Shown here: piece by piece, positions 34,555 through 45,149 of the stretch
Layout of the letters: the number at the start of each line of letters is the position of its first letter
Numbering within the stretch: the stretch's first letter is position 1
NCBI RefSeq assembly: GCF_011397635.1
Contig: NC_064773.1
Span: 1,556,501-1,620,500, forward strand
Length of the DNA stretch: 64,000 bases
DNA from: Epinephelus fuscoguttatus
Lineage: Eukaryota > Chordata > Actinopteri > Perciformes > Serranidae
Direction of reading: 5' to 3'
Notes under the pieces: model-generated
Told to the model about the DNA's origin: nothing
The model's input: only the letters and a program-made list of their open reading frames with translations
The model's database searches: none
Made by a program: the position numbers and the translations under genes

Positions 34555-35880
34555 CATGCTAAATGACAGTTGACCACTCTGTCCTGTCTCAGAGATTGGT
34601 GGATATTGGAATGTCTTCAAAAGCTGTCAAATGGTTTGGAAACTATTTGAGTGGGAGAACACAAAATGTTCAGGTTGATGGTGTATCCTCCAACTCCTTG
34701 ATTATTCAAAATGGTGTCCCCCAGGGGTCCATATTGGGTCCCATTTTATTTACTATTCATATAAATATCTTGTGTCAAAATGTAACTGACGCAAAGTTTC
34801 ATTTTTATGCGGGTGACACCATTTTGTATAGTTCTGCTTCATCATTAGCAAGTGCCATAGAACATCTGCAATCTGACTTTAATATCGTTCAGAAAAATCT
34901 TTATAAATTGAGACTCGTACTCAATTCTGACAAAACTAAAATTATGTGCTTTTCGAAGTCAAAGAATACAGATGATGATGTTTGTCAGATTGTTACGCTA
35001 TATGACAAAGTGATTGAACGAGTATCAGTCTACAAATATCTGGGATTTTTCTTGGAAGAAAATTTGTCTTTTAAACATCACATTGAGTGTCTTACGAAAA
35101 AACTCAGGGTTAAGTTGGGTTTCTATTTCAGAAACAAATGTTGTTTCTCCTTTAGTGCAAGAAAAAGACTTATACAAGCAACATTTCTATCAATACTTGA
35201 CTATGGTGACATTTTATATATGCATGCAAACTTATCTTCTCTGAAAATGCTGGATTCAGTGTATCATGCAGCATTAAGGTTTGTAACTGATTCTGGTTTT
35301 CGTACTCATCACTGCAGCTTGTATGAGAGTGTTGGTTGGCCTTCTTTGCACAATCGTAGATTGGAACATTGGTACATTTTTCTTTATAAGGCCATATTGC
35401 GTGATTTGCCTTCTTATTTATGTTCTCTCTTGATTCCTAAAGTCGCCAGGAGCTGTAATCTTCGGTCAGATGGACAAATTATGTATGTCGTTCCTCGAAC
35501 ACGAACTGTCTTTGGTGAAAGTGCCTTTAAAGTATTCGCACCCTCGTCCTGGTGTGAGTTACAGAGACATTTTAAAATGGATTACCTGCCAAGTATGGAA
35601 CATTTTAAAAGCAGGATTAAGGACTATTTGAGTACTGAATGAATGAGTACTGAATGCACATGTCCTGTTACTGAGCGCTGCTGGTGATTACTGTTTTGAA
35701 GTGAATTGCCAACTGTTTTGTAACTGTTTGTTTCATGTTGTCTGTTTTAACCTATTGTGTTTTTTAGTGGAACTATTATGCTGCTGTCTTGGCCAGGACT
35801 CCCTTGCAAAAGAGATTCTGAATCTCAATGGGACTATTTCCTGGTAAAATAAAGGTTAAAATAAAATAAATAAAATTAAA
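34555..35880 (+). mobile_element. 5'-truncated LINE with a 359-aa open reverse-transcriptase frame
   Basis: An uninterrupted frame (34563-35642) begins at RT motif A (TVDHSVLSQRL). It has motif B GVPQGSILGPILF, then YAGDT where active enzymes have YADDT, then KYLGFFLEENLSFKHH and a C-terminal domain ending RIKDYLSTE. The 3' end TCTCAATGGGACTATTTCCT plus AATAAAGGTT and an AAATA tail is typical of a fish non-LTR family. The lost catalytic aspartate and missing N-terminus mean it is not autonomous. Confidence 0.85.
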
Positions 35881-36844
35881 AATCTGTCTGGGCTGATTAC
35901 TGGAAACACCATGTTTCCATCATAAACCTCGTCATTGCCCCTTTTAATTCCTGTACTTCTGCTGATTGTGATGTCATTAAAAACAAGTGTACAAGATGCT
36001 GCCTGTAATCTGTGATCACATGGAAACCACCTTTCCTTCTAAAAGCAGAGGAAGCAGAGGAGCACAAACAGAGCTCTGTCTGAAAGCATCCACACGACTG
36101 TCTCCTGCCACATGATCACAAATTAATTGGGACCATTTTCTCAGATCATTTGAGAGCTTCTTAAAAATACCTCTAGGACCACAATGTGCCTTTTGTGTGG
36201 GGATCATGGAAGGAAAAAGGAAAATGTATCATGCCACTGATCAGATACGCTGGAATTTAGCAAAAGATACCCTTTAACCTTTATGAAGAATTCAGTTGGC
36301 ACATGATTTAATTCTCCATCAAGGAACAAGGATATTTTAATAATCTCTGAGGAACAATTTGATGTGCAGCCAGAAGGACCCCGCAGAATAATAAACACTG
36401 AGTTTTTAAAAGGTCAATAGCAGCAGGGAGAATGAGTTCTACTGTATGGTATCTGTGGCCAGACAGGAGTAGCTTGAAATCCTTAGACAGGGGTTGGCGA
36501 GGCCATCTTTAAGATGACAGATGAGGAAGGTCATTCAAGATGTACCTCTGATGCACACATTAACAAAAACCTGCAATCTGTTTCTACTTTTGAGGGTGAA
36601 CAACCTGTACCAGTTTAAAAAGGTGAGGACATAAAGCAGCGATGAAACATTGTCATGAGAGTACTGTCGACGATAAAACTTTGAAGCTTAAGATCAAAAT
36701 GCACTTGCTGATGGGCTTTTCTACACACCTCATCGACATCATTAAGATATTTGTACTGCTGAACAAAACGCGCTCACAGACCAGCAAAAGCACGTGAACA
36801 CACATGAAGGCGGTGCCCACGTCTCACGGTCTTGCGCAAGCGCA

Positions 36845-37192
36845 CACACGTGAGCGTGGTGCCCAGAGAGGCAGTCAGAGCTACAGGCTACAGTGAGGCT
36901 AAAAACAGAGTTCAAATGAGGTTTTTCCAAACAACTTTTTATGTCGGGGCTTCAGGACACTTGGATCACTACGGACGAGCAGTATGGAGATATTTTGTGG
37001 TTTCAATGATGTGTTTTTGGACGTTTGAATCTGGGGCGCCGTCAGCCTCCATTAGGTGGAGTTGTGTTGCTACCTCCTCTCCCCTTGGATCTCTGCAAGT
37101 GATGTGAGGACTCTAAAACTTCACCTGAGCCTCCCTCGCCATATGGGTGAGTAGATAATGGCTGAATTATCGTTTTTGGCTGCACTATCCCT
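36845..37192 (+). mobile_element. TTAA-type foldback MITE, truncated copy
   Basis: Only the spacer and right arm of the element seen complete at 58244-58817. Shared motifs are AACTTTTTATGTCGGGGCTT and GGATCACTACGGACGAGCAG, with the end GGCTGCACTATCCCT next to TTAA. The left arm is missing. Confidence 0.8.
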
Positions 37193-37199
37193 TTAACTA

Positions 37200-38940
37200 A
37201 TTAAAGGTAACTCTTAGAAAATACTTAACATTAGCAACACCAAGCAAACGAGCACCTGGGCATCGACCAGAACAGTAGGAAAACAAGATTAACTGTTACT
37301 GACCATCATCACATTGGTAGAAAACTGAAAATAAATTAGATCTGTATTATCTGTAATGTTCCTATATTTCATTTGGACTGTTTGTTCCATGATACTAAGT
37401 TGCTTGCCGTTTGCAAATTATTTTTTTAGCTTACGTTACGAAACAACCAACTGTAGATCCACAAAAAAAGTAGCCAAGTTACAGCTAGCTGGCTAACGTT
37501 ACCTCAGGTTATGGTTAGCTAGGCGCCCTTGCATCACTCTTGGCTAACTGAACGTGCTTTGTACTGTACATCATTTCTTGATGGCCAAATATACACTGTT
37601 TGTCATAATACCTAAGTTAGTTTCATAGATCGCATTAGCTGGTGAATCAATTTAGCAAGCTAGCCAACTGACATAGCCACTCAGATAGTATTTTGCTAGC
37701 AATAATGAAAGTTAGCCAAATAGCTGTAACTGAGCTACCCTGCATTGATCTGGCGTGGGTTGCTTTGTAACATTAGCTGATAAGTAATTTTCAGATTGAA
37801 AGCTGATGAATTTTCCAGCCAGATCAACCCTTAAGTCTGGGTGAATTAAATGACGTTAATCACTCGACAGCATTTTTCTACATTTGTTAGCTAACAATTC
37901 GTCCGTGTTAGCAAGCCAGGTAATCAAGACAGTTAAAATGACAAGATCACAAATTATTTCACGTCAGTGTTTTCTCTATCACGAGGATTTTTCTTTTTTT
38001 CTTTTTTTTAGCACTGGAATTATGAAATGGGGCATTGAGTTTGATCTAATCTTTTTTATCAGCCCACAAATGAGTCAAGAATTAGCTAGCTAGCACAGCC
38101 CACGGGCCCTCCACCTGAGTCCCCACCTCCAGGTCACCTCATCCCCAGAAGAAGAGCGGACAGCAGCTTGAACTCAGCGAATTTCTGACGTCATCAGTGA
38201 CTTCGATAGCAGTGTCCTAGAACGTGCTCCAAACTCTGATTAGCTCAATGTCTCCCGTGACTGGCGGCAAGTTTTGTAGTTTGTTTACACATCGTGACCT
38301 CAACAAGATGGCCACATGGTCGCTCCTCCTGAACATGAGCAGCGACTCTAGAGTGTTTATACCCCCACAGCACCTCATATTCCCACTGTCACACCAGTCC
38401 TTACTCACCGTAAAGCACACACCTCCTCTAGGACGTTAGTTCTGATAGCCCGTTGGAAACTGATGTGACACAGAGGTCGTCCAGTTCTTTCCTTGATATT
38501 TACATTTGACTTGTACATTTGAAAACCACGAGCCAGTTGCAAAAAGCACCTTAAGTTTGCTCCTTAAGGTTGACACTTTAGACTTAAATCACCTTGCAAA
38601 TGACTAACTTGAGAGATCTCGTTGCATAAAACCGCAGAGCAATAATTAATTGTAATGGGGCTTTGGAAAGTTGTGTGATCCAACTCCAAACTGTCACACT
38701 CATAAATTGACTTCTGCCAAAATTTAAAGTGCAAAATCAGTTGCTTATCAGAAAACGTGTCCGAGCGTGGAACACTCCTCTGAGGATGCCTTGAGTTTTC
38801 TCATTTATCTCCATAAATTCAACCACGTTGCAGGAGTCAGAGGTACTTTGTGTTTTTGTCCATACTTTGGTTACTAAGTGCAACAAGCAATTTCTTAAGT
38901 ATGAGACCAAGATAAGAGAAAAACTTGAATCCTTAAGTAA
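37200..38940. other. intergenic stretch without recognised genes
   Basis: Several GCTAGCTAAC-like motifs and short open frames only. No splice-supported or motif-bearing coding sequence was found on either strand. Confidence 0.6.
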
Positions 38941-38958
38941 ACATTTGAAGGAAACCTT

Positions 38959-39150
38959 TTCTTTTTTTTTTTAAAGATATTTTTTGGGGCTTTTTAGCCT
39001 TTAATGTATAGGACAGACAAGCGTGAAAGGGGGAGAGAGAGAGAGAGAGTGACATGCAGCAAAGGGCCACAGGCTGGAGTCGAACCCGGGCCGCTGCGGC
39101 AACAGCCTTGTACATGGGGCGCCTGCTCTACCACTAAGCCACCAGCACCC
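38959..39150 (-). mobile_element. tRNA-derived SINE with clear target-site duplication
   Basis: On the minus strand, an A-box-like TGGCTTAGTGGT (39131-39142) and B box GGTTCGACTCC (39076-39086) are followed by CTCTCTCT-rich body, AAAAGCCCCAAAAA and an A-rich tail. The 16-bp flank ATTTGAAGGAAACCTT (38943-38958) is repeated with one mismatch at 39151-39166. An internally deleted relative sits at 20851-20972. Confidence 0.9.
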
Positions 39151-39182
39151 ATCTGAAGGAAACCTTAAGGGGAACTCTTGAG

Positions 39183-39690
39183 TAGGGATGTAGGCAATTA
39201 GACGTCTAAACGATTGAACATCCGCGCCTTCGCTAGTCGGCACCAGAAATATTAGTCCGTTAAACCTATTAGTGTTTTATTCATGTACAAGGCAGCTTAA
39301 CTGTCATGCAGCCGCCTGCCACTAGTGGGTGCTACAGAGCTGTCAGACAGCAGTCGCCCTCCCCGCGGTAATGCTCAAGTAGACTGAAGTTTTAAAACAG
39401 CACGGTGGGAAATTGGAGAGATGTCCTCTCACAAAACCAGTGCGGTTTGGCAGCACTTTGATCTCGAAAATGAAAACAAGGTAGCATGTAGGATGTGCCA
39501 GAAAAAAAAGGCTTATAATCACTCGACTGCAGCAATGCGCAACCACATTCAACATGTGCATTTGGATGTTAACCTGCACGAAATGACGGCTGCTGCTACT
39601 AGCGGTGCTAGCCACACACAGCCCAAATTGGCATCATTCACCCAGAGACGCTGTGATCCCCCGACCGGACTTAGAAGGTAACGCAGCTGA
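39183..39690 (+). mobile_element. hAT transposon 5' fragment with BED zinc finger
   Basis: A hAT-like end TAGGGATGTAGGCAATTAGA is followed by an 86-aa frame at 39421-39681. That frame starts MSSHKTSAVWQHFD and has the BED-finger layout VACRMC...MRNHIQHVH (Cys-x2-Cys, then His-x4-His). The frame stops at 39681 and the RNase H-like catalytic domain is absent. Confidence 0.7.
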
Positions 39691-40100
39691 TCACGACTTT
39701 GACCTCACAAGATATGCTTCCACTTAACTTTGCTGAGCCTGAATGTTCATGTTCCCCATAATACGGCGCAAAGTGTCTTGTACTTCAGCTGCATTTAAAA
39801 TCCAACATGGTTGTTGAAGATTGTGATTAACAGCAGAAGAGTTTACACACTGGTGACTTGATTTCCTCATCCTCATGAATGACTCACAGCCGCACGCCAC
39901 CATCATCCAACACCAACCACAAAAAGCACCATCAACACTTTCATAATGGAGATACAGCACAGATTCAGCAGAACTGACAGAGAGGCGATTGGACATGTCC
40001 GTGCCTACATCATTACTTTTTAACTGGCTTCTGTAGTTCTCTGTACTGAGTCACATCGCCCTGGGTTAAAACTGATATTTCACTGATTAACTGGCAGATT

Positions 40101-40441
40101 GGGCGGCACGGTGGTGTGGTGGTTAGCACTCTCGCCTCACAGCAAGAGGGTTGCCGGTTCGATCCCGGGCGTGGGAGCCCTTCTGTGTGGAGTTTGCATG
40201 TTCTCCCCGTGTCAGCGTGGGTTCTCTCCGGGCACTCCGGCTTCCTCCCACAGTCCAAAGACATGCAGATTGGGGACTAGGTTAATTGGTAACTCTAAAT
40301 TGTCCGTAGGTGTGAATGTGAGTGTGAATGGTTGTCTGTCTCTATGTGTCAGCCCTGCGATAGTCTGGCGACCTGTCCAGGGTGAACCCTGCCTCTCACC
40401 CGATGTCAAGAGGATGAAGCGGTTAGAAGATGACTGATGAA
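40101..40441 (+). mobile_element. tRNA-derived SINE-like element with 13-bp target-site duplication
   Basis: The head GGGCGGCACGGTGGTGTGGT resembles a tRNA 5' region, and GGTTCGATCCC is a B box. The body has GTTCTCCCCGTGTCAGCG and TCCTCCCACAGTCCAAAGAC, and the tail is GATGACTGATGA. The flanks TAACTGGCAGATT are identical at 40088-40100 and 40442-40454, which proves insertion. Minus- and plus-strand open frames here are spurious. Confidence 0.88.
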
Positions 40442-41018
40442 TAACTGGCAGATTTGGAGACCCATGGTTTGTTATATGGTTAAATGGAAACTGACTTTCA
40501 GGGCATGCCCAAGTCCTCAGTGGTGCCATATGCAGACACAGTCTATGTGAGTTCATTCAGACATTTTATAAACAAGTCCCAGTCTGTGCAACTAAGACTA
40601 AAACCTCTGTCCAGACTGGAACTGAATGTCGTTCCAGCTTGTCTTTCTTCAAGACCACTTTGTGGGACAGAACAAAATATACTATGTTGTGATCCGACAT
40701 CCTGAGTTGAGATCTAAGAGTGGATTTCTAAGAACTTTCCTGGTTTACAATTATTAAAATCACCCTTAACAAAGTTTGTTGCTTCCGGCATGCAGTGTTT
40801 TTCTCCCCTCCTATGGTGAAGGCAAAACCTGTCCCACTCTATCCTCCTCTGCCTCTGACTGGCTTACCCTGATATTCTTACCATGATGCTCTTACCCTAA
40901 CCACTCTCATTCTTTGTGCCTAAACCTAAACAATGGGCTGTGAGTACTGGCCAATCAGAGAGAAAAGAATGGCGTGTCAATACTTTGCCATATTATAAAA
41001 AACTAGAAATATCACCTC

Positions 41019-41178
41019 ACGGTTGTATGACTCCGCCCACCAGTCCACCCTGTGGTTGTATGACTCCGCCCACCAGTCCACCCTGTGGTTGTATGACTCC
41101 GCCCACCAGCCCACCCTGTGGTTGTATGACTCCGCCCACCAGTCCACCCTGTGGTTGTATGACTCCGCCCACCAGTCT
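41019..41178. repeat. 33-bp minisatellite
   Basis: Almost five copies of a unit containing GGTTGTATGACTCCGCCCAC and CAGTCCACCCTGT. As 33 is a multiple of 3, all frames stay open through it (repeat GCMTPPTSPPC on the plus strand). This explains the 139-aa frame at 40916-41335. Not a gene on present evidence. Confidence 0.93.
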
Positions 41179-41274
41179 AGTGTCTCTGACAGTCTCCATC
41201 CATGTCAGTGAAAACATGGATGCTTCACACACAGAAGATCTATACAATCAGCACAGTTTCAAGATTAGAGTCAC

Positions 41275-41758
41275 CAATTCAGTATCTGACCAAATGTCTC
41301 CCCTTCTGTTCCTGAGATATGACGTTAAAACATGATGATGTCACAGTCAAGCTGACCTTTGACCTTTTGACCTTCATTATTTTATCCTGTTAGACAGTTG
41401 GGTCAAGTTTGATCAGAATTAGTGAATGAATTCTTCAGTTATGGCAAAAAACATGTTTTGTGAGGTCACACTGATCTTTGACCACCAAATTCTAATCAGT
41501 TTATTCTTCAGTCCAAGTGATGTTTGTGCCAAATTTTTATGAAATTCGTTTAATGCATCCTTAAGATATGGCATTCATAAGAATGAGACATAAGCAAGGT
41601 CACAAAGATCTTTGACCTATGACCACTAAAATCGAATCAGTTCATCGTTGAGTCCAAGTGGACGTTTGTGCCAAATTTTAAAAAATTCCTCCATGACATT
41701 CTTTAGATATTGTATTCACGGGAATGGGATAGACAGATGGACAGATGGACAACCCAGA
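41275..41758 (-). repeat. AGGTCA-bearing interspersed repeat, inverted copy (left arm of palindrome)
   Basis: Reverse-complement relative of 4236-4560. TGACCTTTGACCT plus a third TGACCT lie at 41353-41373. From about 41462 onward it also pairs with 42614-42895. Confidence 0.75.
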
Positions 41759-41763
41759 AACAT

Positions 41764-42609
41764 ACAGCGATCAGCCAAAACATTAAAAGCAGTGGTGGGT
41801 GAAGTGATTAACATTGATCATCTTGTTACAATATAATGTTCTGCTGGAAAACCTTTGGTCCTGGCATTCATGTGGAGGCCACCTGACACGCTCCACCCAC
41901 CCAAACACCGTTACAGATGAAGTAAACCCCTTATGGCAATGGCACATGTCAATGGCTGTTGCCCCCCAGCAGGACAATGCACCATGCCACAGCCCAAAAC
42001 TGCTCAGGAATGACCCAAGGAACTAGACAAAGAGCTCAATGTGTTGACCTGGCCTCCAAATACCCCAGATCCCAATCTGATCGAACATCTGAGGGACGTG
42101 CTGTTACCTCAGAGGTACCCCCCATCCACGGTGGGTCCTCCTAGGACTGGACTTGGCTCTGACCTGTCAAGGCATGGACACAGGACCTCTGGAGGGTGTC
42201 CCTTGGTGTCTGGCACCAACGCATTGGCTTCAGATCTTTTGGGTCCTGTGGGTTGTGAGGTGGGGTACCAGCACGTCCCACAGATGCTTGATCAGATTGG
42301 GATTTGGGGACTCTGGAGGCCAGGTCAATGCCTTGACGTCTCTGTCATGTTCCTCGGGTCATTCCTGAGCAGTTTTTGTGGTGTGGCATGGTGCATTGTC
42401 CTGCTGGGGGGCAACAGCCATCGACAAGTCCCATTGCCATAAGGGGTTTACTTCGTCTGCAGTGGTGTTCGGGTGGGTGGAGCGCATCAGGTGGCCTCCA
42501 CATGAATGCCAGGACCAGAGGTTTCCCAACAGAATATTTTACTGTAAAAAGGTGAACAATGTTAATCACTTCATCTGTGCTTTTAATGTTTTGGCTGATC
42601 GCTGTATGT
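41764..42609 (+). mobile_element. Tc1/mariner-type element arranged as a palindrome
   Basis: Ends TACAGCGATCAGCC and GGCTGATCGCTGTA give Tc1-style inverted termini at TA. Left-half translation holds decayed Tc1 transposase C-terminal motifs: FGPGIHV, QQDNAPCH (catalytic Asp) and TWPPNTPDPNLIEHL (catalytic Glu). The right half repeats the left in inverse (CAAACACC/GGTGTTC..., TTGCCCCCCAGCAGGACAAT on both). The N-terminal DNA-binding half is absent and frames are broken. Dead copy. Confidence 0.8.
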
Positions 42610-42613
42610 TTCT

Positions 42614-42900
42614 GGGTTGTCCATCCGTCCATCTGTCCATCCCATTCCCGTGAATACAGTATCTCATGCCGTGGAGGTATTTAAAAACATTTGGCACAAA
42701 CGTCCACTTGGTCTCAACGATGAACTGATTAGATTTTAGTGGTCAAGGTCAAAGGTCATTGTGACCTTGCATCTGTCTCATTCTTATGAATGCCATATCT
42801 TCAGGATGCATTAAAGGAATTTCCTAAAAATTTAGCACAAACTTCACTTGGACTGAAGAATAAACTGATTAGAATTTTGTGGTTGAAGGTCAAAGGTTAC
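42614..42900 (+). repeat. AGGTCA-bearing interspersed repeat (right arm of palindrome)
   Basis: AGGTCAAAGGTCA at 42746-42758 and AGGTCAAAGGTTA at 42887-42899. This copy is inverted relative to 41462-41758 and about 90 per cent alike by eye. Confidence 0.75.
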
Positions 42901-42904
42901 TGCT

Positions 42905-43094
42905 GAGTGTTGCTGCCACAAGGGGGGGGGGTACCTGGTCTGCACTGGTGTTTAGGTGGGTGGAGCATGTCAGGTGGCCTCCACATGAATGTCAGAACCC
43001 AAGGTTTCCCAACAGAACATTATATTGTAACAAGATGATCAGTGTTGTTCAAGTCACCTGTCAGTGGTTTTAATGTTTTGGCTGATCGGCGTAA
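42905..43094 (-). mobile_element. second Tc1-type terminal fragment
   Basis: Shares GGTGGGTGGAGCATGTCAGG, CCACATGAATG and TTTTGGCTGATCGGCGTA with the right half of the element at 41764-42609. Only about 190 bp remain. A G10 run lies at its left edge. Confidence 0.7.
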
Positions 43095-43099
43095 TGTCT

Positions 43100-44570
43100 C
43101 CGGTGTGATCACCAGCGCAGAGGCATAAAGACTTGCATTTGGCACCATCCCTTGAAGCCGCTTCAAGTTCAAGAGTTGATTCGTAAACATTAGCCAAGTC
43201 CAACAGGTTAGAAACCAAAGCACGCCGAACAACTGCTGCTGCACGTCGCCATTTTTACTGTGTGACATACTGAGGGTCAGTGATGGACTGTAACAAAGGA
43301 CTGTCTTTGAACAGATTGCATCAAAAAGGGAACAAACTGATTTTAACTGGTTTTCAGGAAGGTTTTACACAGCCATCAATTTTTGTGTAATCCATTCAGC
43401 AGATATATTTCAGTCTGAAAGCAAAGTGCCATGTTAATATTTACACCTTGACGCTGAGCTCTGGACCTTCATCACACCATCAGAGTGATGAGATAAAAAC
43501 AATGCAGTGATTTGTGTTTTGATGTGTTTGTCTCCCATTAAAAGGATTCTCCAAGCGTTTGTTCGTCTGCCAATGTTTTTAAAAGCACAACGTGTGATCC
43601 AAACCACCATTAAAATTATAACCACAAAATTTAAACTTGTTTTTCCTCTCAAAATGAATGTATTTATTGTCCGTGACTATCTTGGGTTTTTTGTAATGAA
43701 ACAGAGCATTTTTATGTTCCTGAAAATATATTTCACTTCATAAATGTGGTCCTTGACGACGTTCTCTCTTCTGGCAACAACAATAACAACAATTCAGACT
43801 TTGTATCTGCGATGAAGTTACTCAGAGTTTGCATCTCCATCTCCAGCAGGTGTTTAACTCGTCCAGCAGCCGTTCACAGATACAACTGAGGCTGCAAGAT
43901 AAAACCATGCTCACCGCTTGAAAACATCTGTATATTATATTTTACATCTATGTGAAATTATTAACATTAATCTGAGGTTTCTTTGTGGCTTTACCACCAA
44001 AATGAACCCAGTGCCTTGCTCAAAGGCAAATAAAGGAAACTGCAACGATAATAAGAGTCTGGTTCTGGTCAGTCAACGTTATCGCCTAAAAATGAGTCAA
44101 ATTATCTGAAAATACAAATCATAAAAACACAGCACACGAGGAGGAGAGGAGGAGAGGAGGGGAGGAGGGGAGATGATGTCACCTACCGAGCAGGGAGGAG
44201 CCGAGGAGGATGAGAGTCAAAGTGGTTTCTGCTCATTTTAATGCTGCTGACACGTTTTTAAAGGCAGCGAAGATCCACCCCTGAAGACAGAGAGGGAGAG
44301 AGGGAGGTTTGATAGCATGTGTGTGTCAGAGGCTCATGGGAAATGTAGTTGTTGAATGTCACCAAGATAATCACTGTAAAATCTCAGTAGTTTTACATGT
44401 GAGAATAAAATACTGACACTGTACAAACCACACATATGTAGCATGCGTTTCATACCTATGACATCACTCAGATTACATGACTGTGAGCTGAGTTTCTCAT
44501 CAGTGGGTGGAGGGGACGGTGGCACCTCTGTGAGACATCCATCACCAGCAGACAGCAGCTCTGTTCCACA
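43100..44570. other. intergenic, no gene recognised
   Basis: Short random frames only. A purine-only tract of GAGGAGAGGAGG type lies at about 44136-44171. Confidence 0.6.
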
Positions 44571-44589
44571 TCAACAAAAACTCTATTTT

Positions 44590-45145
44590 TTATCAACAGG
44601 TCACGACATGTCCAGCTGTGTTTGCAGTGACAAATGTGGGTATTTCTTAATGACAGGTTGTAACATAGCCAGCTGTGTTTGTGGCATCAAATGTGGATAT
44701 TTTCTAACGAGACGACGGGACATTTCCCACCATAACTGTAGTGACAAAAGCAGGTATTTTTCAAAGACAGGTCATGACATTTCCAGCCATGTTTGTGGCA
44801 ATAAAGTGAATATTTTTAACAAGACATTGAGACATTTCCAGCTGTGTTTTTTGCGATCCAAGCAGGTATGTTTTAATGATAGGTTGGGACATTGCTACTG
44901 TTGCCAAACGATAGGCTTTTGGCAACAAAAGTGGGTATTTTTTCACGGGACATTTGGACATTTCCAGCAGTGTTTGTTGAGATGCAAGCAGGTATGTTGT
45001 AATGATAGGTCATAGCATTGCTAGCTGTGTTTGCGGCAATAAAAGTGGGTAATTTTTGACAAGAGTTCATGACCTTGCTAGTTGTGTTTATAACAACAAA
45101 TTTGGATATTTTTTGATGAAAGGTCTGGACATGTGCAGCCATGTT
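44590..45145. repeat. diverged ~66-bp minisatellite with open Cys-rich frame
   Basis: About eight to nine diverged copies of a unit with GACATTTCCAGCTGTGTTTG and AAAAGTGGGTATTTT. The period is near 66 bp. The first part therefore stays open on the plus strand (44443-45015) as repeats such as GHDMSSCVCSDKCGYF and CNIASCVCGIKCGYF, and on the minus strand as well. No start context, splice sites or domain supports a gene. Confidence 0.75.
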
Positions 45146-45149
45146 TGTA

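Noticed and set aside
39061-39142. Possible tRNA gene from B-box and A-box motifs
   Set aside because: The boxes belong to a SINE head followed by a SINE body, A-rich tail and target duplication; it does not fold as an intact tRNA by eye. The same applies to 40101-40175.
40916-41335. 139-aa protein with five GCMTPPTSPPC repeats
   Set aside because: Explained by a 33-bp minisatellite plus neighbouring mobile DNA; no domain or promoter support.
42041-42442. 133-aa frame as a host gene
   Set aside because: Covers the centre and right half of the Tc1 palindrome; the motifs are decayed transposase and frames are broken.
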